Source: Kappaphycus alvarezii | Taxonomy: Eukaryota > Rhodophyta > Florideophyceae > Gigartinales > Solieriaceae | DNA: 64,000 nt | Assembly (NCBI GenBank): GCA_002205965.3 | Contig: NADL03000060.1 | Coordinates: forward strand, 1 to 64,000 | Direction: 5' to 3' | Shown here: positions 52,540 through 64,000 of the stretch, piece after piece | Numbering within the stretch: position 1 is the stretch's first letter | How the letters are laid out: each line of letters starts with the position of its first letter | Position numbers and translations under genes: made by a program | The notes under the pieces: model-generated | Database searches by the model: none | What the model was told of the DNA's origin: nothing | The model's input: the letters and a program-made list of their open reading frames with translations, nothing else

Positions 52540-54710
52540 GCGATGAGGACTTCTTTAGCGGTGTCGGCTCTGGTAGTGTGCGTTGGGTATCTGTGGGGGC
52601 TCTGGATGATCGCCGTATGTACTGAGATGTCCAATGTGACTTTTTTGCGGTGACCTACGAAGTGGGATGTCAGGTAGCGACTTTCCGCATCGATACAGGT
52701 AGCAAGTGTTTTTTGCTGTGCTTTTGTTGGTACCGTGCTTATATTTTCGGTTTATCGGTACAAATGTACCGGTTCTGGTGTGGCTACTGATTGCATAATC
52801 TTTGAGGCGAGGGAAGTGAAGGTAAGCAGTGAGCTTGGCATGAATACATGGGAAGCATGTTATTGGAGGGAGTTTGTGCTTGAGACAGGATGGCATTCAG
52901 GTTGCCGTTACATGATTTACCATATGCTGCAGAAAACATAGTGGGGTATGGTTTAACTTCAGGTTTTTTTTGTAAGTTTAGTGTTAGGCTGCGGACCTAT
53001 AGGTGGAACATCGGTGGATGATATTCACACAGTTTGTTCCAGATGGTAACGAGGAGGCATCAGGAAGTTTGTCGTGGGGTGGGTAGAGGTTGATTTCTGG
53101 GATTGGCGGTTGTGAGGAGTTCCTTGGCGGTTATTCTGATGGGGGTAGTGGTCCGGCGTTGTGTGTGGCTTCCCTTTACCCGATATGTAGGGGTCGAGTG
53201 TGTGGACCCGTACGATGGGGCGAGGTCAGTTTTGGCTGGGATTGTATAGCCTTGGCGTTACTGGTTCCAATTGGCTTGAGCGAGTAAGAGTAGTTTGCCG
53301 TGGCATACGTAGGTGGCTATGGTTTTGGGGGACTTGAAAATAACCGGACCATACATGAACGCGAGGGAGTGTACGGATGGTAAGTTCGCTCGAATCCTCG
53401 GATTGGAGAGGGCGGGGAGGTACCAATAACTAATTTTGATCTGAAAGTTTGGGGGTGCCGGAGTGAGTGCAGTGAGTCTATTAAGAGACGACAGAGGTGG
53501 TAGGAATTAGGTGATTATTTTTCGCATGGTCTTTGAGGAGGGATTGAGGAGTGAATAGTGGGCGCCGGACCCGAAGATAAACTTACTTTCGGGCCCGTCG
53601 GAATTGGCGTCTGAATCCTCGTGGTCAGTGTAGATACAATGATGAATCATATGGGCTATTGCCACATAGTTGACGTTCAGTTCTAGGGCCTTAGGTTTTC
53701 CGGCTCGGTTGCGGGGGTGATTTGGATCACGGCAGTGCTCTTCTGATTCTGGGAGGTTCGGGATCCCTTACGAGATGTGGTAGTGTCAAGACATGAATTT
53801 CTGTCTTGGTTGGCGGTTTTCTTTCCTCAAAACACGGAGTTGCTAGAGTACTACTGCAAGAGCAACATTCGTGGTGGTTTCCGCTGGTAATTGGACTGGC
53901 CCAGGGTTGATCGTGCTTCGGTTTCTTCTTGAATATTATGAGCTCAATATATCTATGGAAGAAGTCCTTGGCGTCTCTCGGCTTGTTGAGTAGCAAAAAC
54001 ATGGCAATGGCTTCCGCTCATGGGTATTGTGGAGGCCAGCAATCGCAATGTCGACTAGTGTAACCGAATTATCTATATCCGGGTAACGTACTGCAAGTGT
54101 CTTGCCTCTGACTGCTTCATGTCATCATTGGTATTCCGCGATTGTTATGTCGGGGGTTAGCGTGATTTGTTCGGCCATCGACTTCAGGTACTTGTGATCC
54201 TCGTCCTGGATGGTGCCCAGGTGGTTCTTCACCTGGGCCTCCATGAGCTCGGCAGATGTCTTCCGCCTCTCGACAGGGACAATCAGGTTGCAGTGTCCGG
54301 TGGAATGCTCTTGAGGAGGAATTCCAGGAGGAGGCCGAGCTTGTTATAGGAACATTCTGTAAGGACTAGGTCTTCCGGGGCGATATAGTTCGATAAGAGA
54401 TGGTCTTGAGCTTGAACACTTACGGCTGCAGGGGAAACAGAGATTAGCCATGGTGCGGAATTGGTCATACCGAGTTGAGCGATCTTGGGTAGGTACAGGG
54501 GGTTTATTGTTTGGCTGGTGCATTGTTCGGCGTAGTCGTTGGATGTGAGTCGAGGAAGTTGAATGATTTCGCTTGTCAGCTCTGTAAAGGGTGCGTTAAC
54601 GGCTGCTCTGGCTGCGACTCTGCTCGACTGCTGGGGGTGGAAATTCTGAATGGGTAAAAGGACGGCGGATTTGGTAGGGATGTTTATGTCACGTCGATTG
54701 TTGCCTTAAA
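52540..54710 (-). pseudogene. Unidentified decayed coding region
   Basis: Minus-strand frames in succession: 54286-54703 (about 140 codons without a start; IIQLPRLTSNDYAEQCTSQT, EDLVLTECSYNKLGLLLEF), then 53727-54002 (RDAKDFFHRYIELIIFKKKP), 53226-53426, and 52555-52896 (Cys/His-rich with CFPCIHAKLTAYLH and CYLYRCGKSLP). Codon-like composition and Cys/His motifs suggest a former gag or zinc-binding protein. I cannot name it. Confidence 0.4.
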
Positions 54711-54997
54711 GGTGGTAGTTTGGGATGGGTTTGGCAGTGGTTGCGTAGCTTCTATCACCTGGCGAGATGGTAGGCTCATATCCTTGATACTATGGATATT
54801 AATTCGACCGACAGGATTTTATACTGCTTCTTGTCGAGGAAAGGCTGTCTTGGTTACTTCGCAGGGGACTACATATAGCCATGACGAAATGCCGAACTTA
54901 TTGGGGTAACCCACCACAAGAGTCAGGTAAAAGCTTGTAACCCCCAGAAATCACCCAAATGTACAGTGAAAGTGCAGCTCCTTTGAGCGTCTAGCTG

Positions 54998-55994
54998 TTG
55001 ACGTTCATTCCCTGCGCAAATGCAGACGTCTGGCAGAAGAACGACCTTAAATTCATTGTTCATGCGCGAAGACCACCAGCGTTTGGAAGTAACAATGGTG
55101 AGGACCTTGGCTACGATTATGACACAAATGAAAGCGCGCGGATGACGGCAGATGTGTTCTGGGAATGGCTACAGCGTTGTATCTCAATCATTGGTATGCA
55201 GCTAGGCAGGAGGGTTGCGTTTCTTTTGGACTACTTCTCTGTTCATGATTATCCGTCTAAGCCGCTCCTGAACCTCGGGAACGTTACAACTATATATTCA
55301 CCGCCAAAGACCGCCTCAAAGCTGCAGCCGATGGACGCTGGGGTTATCGCCTCCTTGAAAAAGGGTTACAGGCGGCTACAGTACGACAGGGCTTTGGACT
55401 TAGCGTACGACGGCGCAAAAGATATCTAAAATATAGATATACTTACATATATGCGGTGGTTGACGACGGCATGGGTGGAGCTAAGTCCGGCAGTAATTGC
55501 GAATTGCTTCTGACATACTGGACTAATTTATAGGAACAGGTGTTGAGATATGGACTACGGTGCAAGCGCGAAAGACGCAAAAATCGACAGTGTTTTGAAT
55601 GAATCTGTCACTAGGTTCTTTGCGCCGCCCAGCAGAACGAGCATAAGTGCATTGCTACAGGCAGAAAACAGACCCATTGTTTATCGACCTACCGACGATT
55701 CTAAACAGATGGACGATGTGGTGGAAGATTTTTATAAGGAGGTCCCGGTAAGCGATTACACGGAGCCTTGTGGTATTTCGTTGCCCTCATTGGGCAAGCA
55801 AACTTAAGGCCATCGCGTTGGTGAAAAGGATATTGGATGATGAGGAAGATGCTGAAGGGAAGCAGTGTGTGCTTAAGAAACTACGGTTGATGCAACACGA
55901 GATTCGCCAAACGCAGTTCTGTTGTATCAAGCAGGCCACTATTGACCATTTCTGTATGAGAAAACGTTATTTTAATGTCTTATCACGAAAGTAA
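54998..55994 (+). pseudogene. pogo/Tigger-like transposase, C-terminal half
   Basis: 54998-55429: DDE_1 domain with FIPCANADVWQKND, MTADVFWEWLQRC, RRVAFLLDYFSVHDYPSKPL (second Asp; family LLLDNxxxH), NVTTIYSPPKTASKLQPMDA and GVIASLKKGYRRLQYDRALD. A TAA at 55427 interrupts; then ILTYMRWLTTAWVELSPAVI and, in 55550-55807, the C-terminal tail; a further shift gives ALVKRILDDEEDAEG and KQATIDHFCMRKRYF to 55994. The N-terminal half is missing; the complementary half of a related protein is at 25524-26207. Confidence 0.85.
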
Positions 55995-57365
55995 AAAGTC
56001 GCTCCCATTCAAACGTCGCTATATATGAAATAAAGGCAGACTTCTTAGCTTTTTTTTAATTAGTGAAACTGGACTGTATTACATTATTCGGCGGAATGCA
56101 GTCTTGAGCGTGCTTTTACGTGTGAATAAAGGCTCAATCCAACTAAAAGCTCCAATCATAGTCTTAATGCTTAGCAATAAAAGGAAAAAATGACCCCTAA
56201 GTATGTTCCCACACTCTTCACAAATCTTTCGGCCTGGCAGAACCTCTAATGATGTTTTCATCGATTCTGAAAATCTATCCCAAACAATAACTGATCCACA
56301 TCTATTTTGTTTTGTTGATGAAATCGCTCATTGCTAGTTTGAACAGTGACTATACGAAGCGCAGCCGACTGAGACATTTAATTCGAATTTTTTGGTTGTA
56401 AAGACTATTTTTGATAATTATAGAAGATTTGAAGTCACGTCGAGTTACAAAATTCAACTGTATTCTGTAAAATTAGTGAAATCATCACCATGGCTTCATT
56501 ATGAGTGTATACTTAAGCAAAACTCTTCCGATGCTAAATGGTGGACTATTCTGCTGGACCCAGATGAAATAAAAAATACGTCGGTCTTCTGAGATTTTCT
56601 AATTTTCAGTCCCCACCAGAAGTTGTTGCTAGAACCGCACTGTCATTTTTTTTGTAGGTCTTTGAGATCCATTTGGGTATTATGCCCACTTTTTGAAATT
56701 TAAACTTTGTGGAATGATCATTTCAGAAATTCTGGTGATCCAGCGCAGTAATATTTGAACATTACTCCTTTTACTGCTTAAATCTCAGCTTGGAATAGCT
56801 ATAGGAGTTCTTTCGTGAGCTTGTGGCGTTATTCCGGCTTCAGATCCCGAAGTAGCCGAATGTGAAAATTACTGAAATATTTTTACACGATCTTTAAATT
56901 CTTTTGGAATGTCACATGAGTGTGGGGACAAGGCGCGCAGAGGAATATACTGGGTTTGTTGGCTAGCTCTCCCGACTGAGTGATTGTGACCACGATCCGG
57001 GTTGATATAGAAGGTTGGGATTGAGTTCTCTCGAGGGATAGAAACTCGTACCCTAGTCCGGATCATTCTAGACTGACGTTATTTAAACGTAATGAGAACT
57101 ATTCAGTGGTTTCTTCAGTAACCTGATTATTTAGACAGTGTCAGCGTTATTGAATTCCATTAACCCCTAAATGTCCCTAGGACAAATTGGTGGAAAATGG
57201 TGCTTTCGAAAATATAAAAGACAAAGAAGAGAACTATAATGTAAAAGCAGGTAGTGAAGAGTGTTTCCCAGGGTAAATTCCCGGAATCTAAGCCACATCA
57301 CTCACCCCGAAAAATCAAAATTGCTTCGATTTTTGTAATCACGTAAAAGGTCCTGGTAATTAACT
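55995..57365. other. No recognisable gene
   Basis: AT-rich with short frames. On the minus strand near 57312, TCGGGGTGAG followed by TGATGTGGCTTAGATTCC could be the polypurine tract and 3' LTR start of the chromovirus, but I find no matching 5' LTR. Confidence 0.35.
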
Positions 57366-57369
57366 AAGT

Positions 57370-57598
57370 TCTGCGCAGATATCTAGGATTTTTTGTGATC
57401 GTCATATCTTTTTCATTTGACTAAATACTTGACAATATTTCGCTGAATTTTTTGATTTAGAATACCTTCAACTTCATAGTCCTCATGTCCGTCTTCGAAT
57501 TTTAGTGGAGTAGGTCGAGGGATACCACGGTCAAAATACTTAGCGTTATGTGGTTTCAGAAATCTGGCATGAAAAAATATCATGCACATTTCGTGCAA
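57370..57598 (-). pseudogene. Chromovirus chromodomain
   Basis: FHARFLKPHNAKYFDRGIPR, PTPLKFEDGHEDYEVEGILN, QKIQRNIVKYLVK: the L-K-P linker followed by the Y-E-V-E-x-I-L...Y-L-V-K-W chromodomain signature, with the W position replaced by a stop. In the family it targets integration to histone-marked chromatin. Confidence 0.8.
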
Positions 57599-57689
57599 TC
57601 ATCGGCTGAGAAAGCCTGAGTAGGTGAGAAAATTCATTAATTTTCTTGAGTATTTAGAATAGTCCGCAATACTTTGGGCTTAGTTTTCG

Positions 57690-58721
57690 GGACCCTGATC
57701 TTTCTTTCATCGACAATTCTTTTGTTGAAAGCCATACTTTTGAACCAACATCATAAGACACAGGCGACCTTTTCTTGTTAAATTCTTTAGCCGTAAGCAT
57801 GTTGGACTTTCGAATTTGTTTCTATGCTTCTCTGTTGGCAGTTTGAATCTTGCGCAGGAAGCCATTTGCTGCTGTATTTTGGCTTGTAAGAATTTCCAAT
57901 GGTATAGTGTGTGAATGGATACCATAATTAGGAAAGAAAGGTGTGAGAGTTGTCTTTGCATTAACATGTGAGTTCTGGTCACCTTCGCATCAACTGCGTA
58001 CTCATCCCATTTTTTTTATCGAAGTTTACAAATAAGCGAATAAATTCTTCAAATTTACGATTCATAATTTCGCTTTGACCATTCGGGTAAGAGTTTTCCG
58101 CTGAGTATGGCGACAGTTCGGTACCTAGGATGGTAATATGACTTATCCGAAATTCGCTCAAAAAGATTAGACCCCCATCCGATATGCTATTCATAGGAAG
58201 CCCATGGTTTCCGTAGACTTGATTCTTAGAAAATTAGGAAAGATTTAGTGCATCAAGGTTTGGTTTATAGCGAATAATTCGTATGACTTTTGAGAGTCTT
58301 TCCACCACTACAAATTTTGTAACGTTCTCATTCTTCGATTTTGGAAATGGATTGACGACTTCCATGGCAATATGTGTCCATTTCGCTGAAGGCAGCTCTA
58401 ATGATTGTAACAGAGCAGTTGGTTTCTGATCTGAAGCTTTGTCGCTTCGGCATCTGCATGGCTTCATTACTTGATGACATTTGATCTCAAATGTTTCCCG
58501 TAGTACGTTGGAGCACGTTTTCCAGTCGTCTTCGAAATTTCCAAATGCCCCGCATTCGGAGTGCAATGGTGATCATGTAATAGTTTTATACGAAATAATA
58601 CTTTTCGCACAAACGTTTCTTCATTTCGATGCAGAAGGTTTCCAAGGCATTTGAAAGGCCCACTCCGGTCTTTGAAATGTTCTTTGAATTCAAAGTTTTT
58701 TCCTTTCCTTTGCAGAGCCAT
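57690..58721 (-). pseudogene. Chromovirus integrase
   Basis: 58467-58721: H2C2-type zinc region (LLHDHHCTPNAGHLEISKTT). 58234-58566: CRSDKASDQKPTALLQSLEL, SAKWTHIAMEVVNPFPKSKN (the usual first Asp is Glu) and KFVVVERLSKVIRI. 57979-58194: SDGGLIFLSEF, YPNGQSEIMNRKFEEFIRL (Glu). Then PLEILTSQ-type and KVWLSTKEL, the C-terminal GPY/F-like region. Three frames are needed. Confidence 0.85.
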
Positions 58722-58919
58722 GTAAGGTCTGAATCTGCATAGTAGATAGTGAAATCTTGTTCACTGCATAATTCTTCTTTTTATTAACTTGACATGGCAG
58801 GACCTTGTTTCTTTGTCTTGGAAGGCTTTTTATTTTGGTTGCCTCGAAGGGACGTCTGCTACTATATTTGAATTTCTAGGTATCGGTTGATTTTGGAAAT
58901 TGAACTGAACGAGGGTTTC

Positions 58920-59220
58920 TACTCATCTGGCCAGTTTTGGAGACAAATTTGGTTGGCTCTCGAGGTATCGAAGTGGGTAGTGATCGGTTTCTATAACAAG
59001 CTTCTGGCCATAAAAGTATGGTCTCCACCATTTCAGTAAATCAAAAATAGCTACCAATTGATTTTCCTCTGCTGGATAGCTTTTCTCGGTATCGTTTAGT
59101 GTTAGAGATGAGAAATTTACAGACCTCTGTTCTTTTACATCTATTTTCTCCAATGGAGCACCAGGTTCATGGCTTGAGGCCCCTGTGGTAACCATTATTG
59201 GTAATTCTGAGCGAAGCTTC
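58920..59220 (-). pseudogene. Chromovirus RNase H
   Basis: VNFSSLTLNDTEKSYPAEEN, QLVAIFDLLKWWRPYFYGQK and VIETDHYPLRYLESQPNLSP, the Ty3/gypsy RNase H block with the T-D-H motif. An upstream segment (59220-59550) is present only in broken form. Confidence 0.85.
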
Positions 59221-59549
59221 CATGAACCGAATCTGATGAAATTGCTGATTTTAAGTTCCCCGAAGCGTTATCTTGCTCTTTAGTCCATTTGGAATGGATA
59301 TGATTTGTCAATTACGTCAAGTTTTCCACAATTTTACACAGTTTTTGATAGTTTTCCGATAATGGTTTACAAGACTTTAGAAAGATTGAGCTCCAATTTT
59401 AGTTCTCGGACTCGAACAGTCCTTGATAAACAGGATTTTATGCGCCTCCACTTCATCTACTTTCTCTGAGATTATATTTACGAATTATTGGACTTTCCCT
59501 ACACCTAAAATTCATTTCCATAGCTTACCAAATAGTTTCGTCTTGCGCA

Positions 59550-60036
59550 TAATATACAATATTTCTCTAATATGTCTCAAATAGCCGCCCCGTGTCCTGC
59601 TTTAGTCCAAAATGTCGTTTAATTATATAATAACAAAATCGATCAGCTGATCTTTGAAAATGGATTTCATCAACGACATGAATGACGCTGGAGCATTGGT
59701 CAATCCGAAAGGTAATACCGGGAATTCAAAATGACCCCTTCTCGTTCAAAACTCTGTCAGGGGAATTGTGTCTTCGTCTAATCGAATCTGATGATAGCCA
59801 AAGCGAAGATTAAATTTCGAATAGACCTCAATGCCCTTCAATTGGTCAAAAATTTCATCAATTCTTGAAAGAGGGTAATTGTAATTTATCGGTAGTTTGC
59901 TGAAAGCTCTGTAGTCGATGCATATTCTTAAATATACTTTCTTTTTGGACTCAAGAAACATTAGTGAACCCCATGGACTCTCTTTGGGTCTAAGAATCTC
60001 TTTTTGGCAATTAATCTGGTTGTTTTTGTGCTTCAT
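59550..60036 (-). pseudogene. Chromovirus reverse transcriptase
   Basis: 59746-60036: PKESPWGSLMFLESKKKVYL, RICIDYRAFSKLPINYNYPL, SRIDEIFDQLKGIEVYSKFN and LRFGYHQIRL. Beyond a frame change: [16 protein letters not shown] and FVII-stop-LNDIL, where the Y-L-D-D box has decayed to L-N-D. The segment 60040-60780, where protease would lie, gave no clear D-S/T-G motif. Confidence 0.85.
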
Positions 60037-60779
60037 TTAACTCTTTCGGTGAAAGTCGGCATGAACCTTATTTTTATGGGTCTGAGTCATTTTGTAGTTT
60101 TGTTCTGAAATCTTGTCTTCGCTTCGTTGGTAGTCCTTCGGAAAGCCTCTTAGAAAAAGTCCGAAAGTCTTCTAGAATATTTCGGAGATCAGAGGGTAGT
60201 TCCAAGTGATTTTCTGAACTGCTGTTTAATGGGCGTGTAAGCAAAGCGAAAGGAGATGGTTATCTGAAAAAATTTGAGAAGGAACTTAATAGATGTGAAA
60301 GAAGACTTTAGAAGTTCGTCGGCTATAATTTATGTCACTCTTTTTTTAAGTTAAATTCAATGGTGCTGAGTTTGCTGGGAATTATTGCATTGAAAAATGC
60401 TAGCCATTGCTTTCCCAGTGTTGCGGTATAGGGTTTTATCTGACTTGTTACAAAATAAAGTCGTTTAACACATTTCTTAATATGTACTTTTGCAAGTATT
60501 TCTTTTTCCCTTCAAAGGTTCGTCGGCGCCGTTTATCATTTCTGCGAGATATATAGTTTTCCTTTGGAATTTAATGCTTTAAACAGAATTTTCCGTCAAG
60601 ATGGTTTACCTCAGATCAGTCTTCCAGAAATATCTCCATGTTTTTCATCTTAAAAGCCTGTAGTGACTTAATGAACCTTCTCAGAGGTTCTGAAGGCAGG
60701 CAATTGCTCTAAAAATACTTCAATTGTGGAAGCCGAAAATGGTGTGCCAAGGAATTATCTTCGCATGATGTCCTGTTTT

Positions 60780-61680
60780 GCGGTTCTTGGAGATTTGGAA
60801 CTAGCTGGGAGTCTACAATAGTTCCGGCGGCCTTTTGAACAATTCTTGGTCAAGGGCCCTTTTTGGCGACAACGTAAGCACTAAACCTCTCGCATTAATT
60901 TTTTGCGATCTTACTTTGTAAGCTTCTTGAGTTATATATTTCCAATTTCTATGGCCACTAGATCCTGAGCTGTCGTCTGTGACAAGGACGGACGGGGTAA
61001 AATGTTATTTGCTGCTGATGCTCTGCAATAAGCTGACTCAACACGTTCTGCATCATTCGTTGCATCTACAAGACATATATACTCTTCCGTGCATAGCTCT
61101 ATTTATATTTTCTGCTAGAGTTCCAGGGTGTAACTGTCTATTCCATCTTCAACGCTGATATTCGCAATTTCAAGGAGGAACCCAAGCAATTATTCACTGA
61201 AACTTGGAACATACTTGATTTGCTTCCACTTTGCTAGCTTTTCTCTCAATGTTTTGGTCTTTATTAAAGTTTCGAATCTTTGTCAGAAAGTCCTCCTTCG
61301 GCCACACCAATTCTTTACTACCCTTACTTGTTATGTGTTCTTGAATATAATCTACTATTCGTGAGCATTACCTGTGGGTTAACTCAATACGATTCCCATT
61401 GCAGATTCGCCATCTGCACCGCGAATGTACCTATTCATCTGCATCAACCAGCTATTGATTGATCATTTCCCACTGAAATTCTAGTAGTCGTTGAACTTTC
61501 GGGCATTGGCATTTGCTGCAGCTTGTCTAAATTCCATCCCGGCTACTCTTTTTGGAGCGATGTTGAGCTCATTACGGGGCACATCAATCGTTTCATTTGC
61601 TTGTGAGAATTAATTTTCGAGTCTTTCAGTAGTTTCAGCCAAGGCCTGTAGACTCAGCAGTGAAGTCTCAGGATTCATTT
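60780..61680 (-). pseudogene. Chromovirus gag
   Basis: Starts near 61676: MNPETSLLSLQALAETTERL, FSQANETIDVPRNELNI (coiled coil), RKFNDY...INSWLMQMNRYIRGAD, and near 60870 CLRCRQKGPLTKNCSKGRRN, a CX2CX4HX4C knuckle with Pro in place of His. Many stops. Confidence 0.65.
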
Positions 61681-61689
61681 TGAAGCAAA

Positions 61690-64000
61690 TTAGCACATTT
61701 GAAGAAATAGACCCTGAAATAGTGCTTTTGAGAGAATACTGGATCATAGCGGGCCCACTTATTTTACAGTTTTTGCTTACCCGTAATTACTCGTAGGTAA
61801 TTAAACCTTGTAATAAGAGTTGGTGAAAATTGAAGATATTAAAACCGTTTGGCCCATAAAGTTCACATCGCCAAGTATGTGTCACTTCCTCTGGCTCTTG
61901 AGCCCCCCTTTCCATGGAAACTGTACCGCTCTTGTAATTATTACAACCACTCTATTCCTAATGCCATTTATCGCGTCCTTCTTGAAGCCGAATGGTCTGG
62001 TCCGTAAATTTGAGAGCTAGAAAAAAGTTTTGTTCTCGTCGGCCGGTTCTTGCATTGACTCGATTGTACCGCGTCCATTCCTATAGTACGAGTAGACTGG
62101 CATTCTGTAGTGTTTTTTTGACAAGGACCATGTCATCAATTGATGGCATGGTTACTTAAAACTTTTTCTCAATAATTGTCTTGTATTTTTCTTCCATAAA
62201 GACCTCATTCCCGGTTCTCAACTCTCCTTAATAACAGCGACGTCAAGAGAAGTATGAATTAGGCCTACTTTAGTTGTCTTATCGAGAAGAGCGCCCAATA
62301 TTCGGCAATTATTTGCGCCTAAGGCTGTACGGTATAAAAAGCATTGTCTATGCCATATGCCGCTCTCAAGTCGTTAGATATTTGATCATGTGGCTCCCGA
62401 AAGCTATGTGCAGTATTGCACATAGCATCAAACTTGGATCCTAAGAGCCATGTAAAGTTCCATGAATGACTCTGGGCCACAAAATTTGTACACTATGATA
62501 CACTGTATAGTGAGCACAGAAACCGTGCAAAAAAACACTGTGGAATATGCTCTGTATATACATCATAGGTTTTGTTACTGTTTCGTGAGGTTTGATAATT
62601 TTTCGCTGTATGTTAAAAGGGAGTCTGAGGGGATTCAGGACAGAACAGAGAGGGAAGAATAAAGATCAACCGAAACACCCCGACATCGCCCCGATCAAAA
62701 CTTTCAAAATCACCAAATTTCCAACAGCAACCGCGCTGATGTGTTCTTCGCTAGTGGTTCTCAAAGCAGTGGTTTTCCTTGTCTCCTTGGACTGAATGTG
62801 TTTATACCGAAGTCTAGTAGGGCAATAACCATTACATTGCCGTTTTCACTTCTATCTCTGGAATTTTGGTTATTAGCTCGGAGATCAAATGGGAAATTCC
62901 CTCAGAGACTGCTTCACTCTAAAAAACATCTTACCTCTTGAAGGGAATTACGGAAGGGAAAAGGGACGACGCTGAATACTATATAGTATCATAGTCTGCA
63001 GATGGAGCTAAAGCATTGGGAGGGGAAAAAAGACTTGTCAACCTGTAATCGCAAAAGAATGAACAAAATGCTGGAGAAAAGCAAGAAAAATCTTCGATAA
63101 GTCCTGTGGCATAACCTTACTCCAGAGTACGAATCTGAAGACCCATATTAACCACAAAAAATAGCAGGAAGCTTTCTCGTATTTCCGAGGAACCGGATCG
63201 TTACATTATTTAATATTGAGTGCCTGATTGTACCTTTTTAAAGTATATTAAACGAAAAGGAAAAATTATAAAAGGGAAAACTTAAGAAGTCGAAAAGGCA
63301 CTCCTACTTTTACTTTTGGAAGGCTGTAATTTTATCATGAATGGGTTGGAATGATGCAGTTAATTACCTGTGCCAAGCATTGCCTGTTGGCAGTGCTATT
63401 GTTTAACATTTCTGTACAAGGCGCCTATTAACAATTTACAACGGCAAATGTTTAGTTAATTTCTACTTTATGACTATTCAAATGGCTATTTAAGATAAAT
63501 TTTCCCGTCCGATTTAAGTTTTTACGAGGTAAAATAAAGTTCAGCCAATTTAAGTTTTTGCGACGGAACTTTTTTCAATTTCACAAAATCGTTTTTATAA
63601 AATAGTGAATGCGAGAAGACAAGAGTCCAACGTTTAGTAATGCAACCCAATATTAGATTAATATTCTCTAAATACCACTTTATACAAAATAGAATAGCTT
63701 TGTATACTGATAGATACTGTTAAATTTATTCCTCATAAATGAAATTAGCAAGAATATTGAGCGATTTTCTGCGAATAAAATTGATTCAACATATCATTTT
63801 GGGACGAATCTTTTTATTTTGCTCATCCTATGTCATAAATTGCTCCTACTTTCAAATATTTTAAACAAGCATAAATTTGGCGAGAGCTGCAATGTTAGTT
63901 TTTCTGCGAAATCATTAGATAATCTGAAACAGTAATTGTACCGGCGGGTATGACAGTCCCTAAAACAGCTAGCAGAGTGTTAAAAACATTCGGGTTGAGT
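61690..64000. other. AT-rich tail, no recognisable gene
   Basis: Frames are under 70 codons and lack motifs. If the chromovirus 5' LTR survives, it should lie at about 61765-62300, but no partner repeat was seen near 57000-57370. Confidence 0.4.

Larger units (their letters stand above)
57370..61680 (-). mobile_element. Ty3/gypsy chromovirus, decayed
   Basis: Minus-strand order gag, RT, RNase H, integrase, chromodomain, the Ty3/gypsy order (integrase after RNase H). The C-terminal chromodomain places it among chromoviruses, typical of fungi and plants. Stops and frameshifts throughout and degraded LTRs point to an old insertion. A TGGGCCCGCTATGATCC sequence just before gag (minus strand, near 61745-61761) might be a primer site. 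Confidence 0.85.

Noticed and set aside
56930..57010. tRNA-like stretch on the minus strand (ACTCAGTCGGGAGAGC resembles a D-arm/A box)
   Set aside because: No matching B box, T-arm or acceptor pairing downstream; at most a decayed SINE head.
62462..62941. Cluster of three ~66-codon frames
   Set aside because: Length expected by chance in this composition; no motifs or repeats shared with other parts of the window.

Overview
This is a eukaryotic, intergenic-type window made almost entirely of transposable-element remains, many of them nested. I see no operons, Shine-Dalgarno sites, rRNA genes or CRISPR arrays. The repertoire is Ty1/copia, a chromodomain-type Ty3/gypsy, R2-like LINEs with a restriction-like endonuclease, pogo/Tigger and PIF/Harbinger. 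It suits a repeat-bloated microbial eukaryote such as an early-diverging or rust-like fungus, but an invertebrate is not excluded, and the sequence alone does not settle the host. Nearly every coding region is broken by stops and frameshifts. Only two reading frames look possibly intact: an acidic protein at 10118-10762 and a Lys/Cys-rich protein at 48770-49387.

Layout, left half. 1-1179 and 6426-7000 are two copies of a ~0.97 kb repeat carrying GTCCTCATATGAGGAC palindromes; the second copy is split by a complete minus-strand copia element (1180-6425, 193-bp LTRs, CAATA target duplication). 7100-12376 is a decayed R2-like LINE (N-terminal ORF, reverse transcriptase, CCHC, endonuclease). It is interrupted by a 1550-bp solo-LTR-like element (9657-11206, GGGGC duplication) that itself encodes the acidic protein. 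12540-16190 is a mosaic of endonuclease fragments from at least two LINE families, short recurrent repeats and a nearly identical inverted LINE 3' copy. 16230-22181 is a second minus-strand copia element whose outer 5' LTR end is missing. 22182-25340 has no recognisable gene. 25347-26207 is a gag fragment abutting a pogo N-terminal half.

Right half. 26536-31912 is a complete plus-strand copia element with two 498-bp LTRs and a half-tRNA(iMet)-type primer site. 33300-41000 holds LINE fragments interrupted by a cluster of the acidic-protein LTRs (34754-37079) and a 292-bp solo LTR (40179-40470). 41077-42640 is another acidic-protein LTR. Then come a gypsy gag remnant, a Harbinger transposase remnant (43879-45290), another LINE endonuclease, the Lys/Cys-rich frame, a fifth acidic-protein LTR (about 51000-52515), an unidentified decayed minus-strand coding region (52540-54710), a pogo C-terminal half (54998-55994) and a minus-strand chromovirus (57370-61680). 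61700-64000 is AT-rich with nothing recognisable.

How it fits together: no pathway is encoded here. The window records successive transpositions. The most unusual item is the repeated LTR family (five copies, two subfamilies) whose U3-like half contains a promoter plus a conserved acidic ORF, upstream of a second TATA box that would start the retroelement transcript itself.
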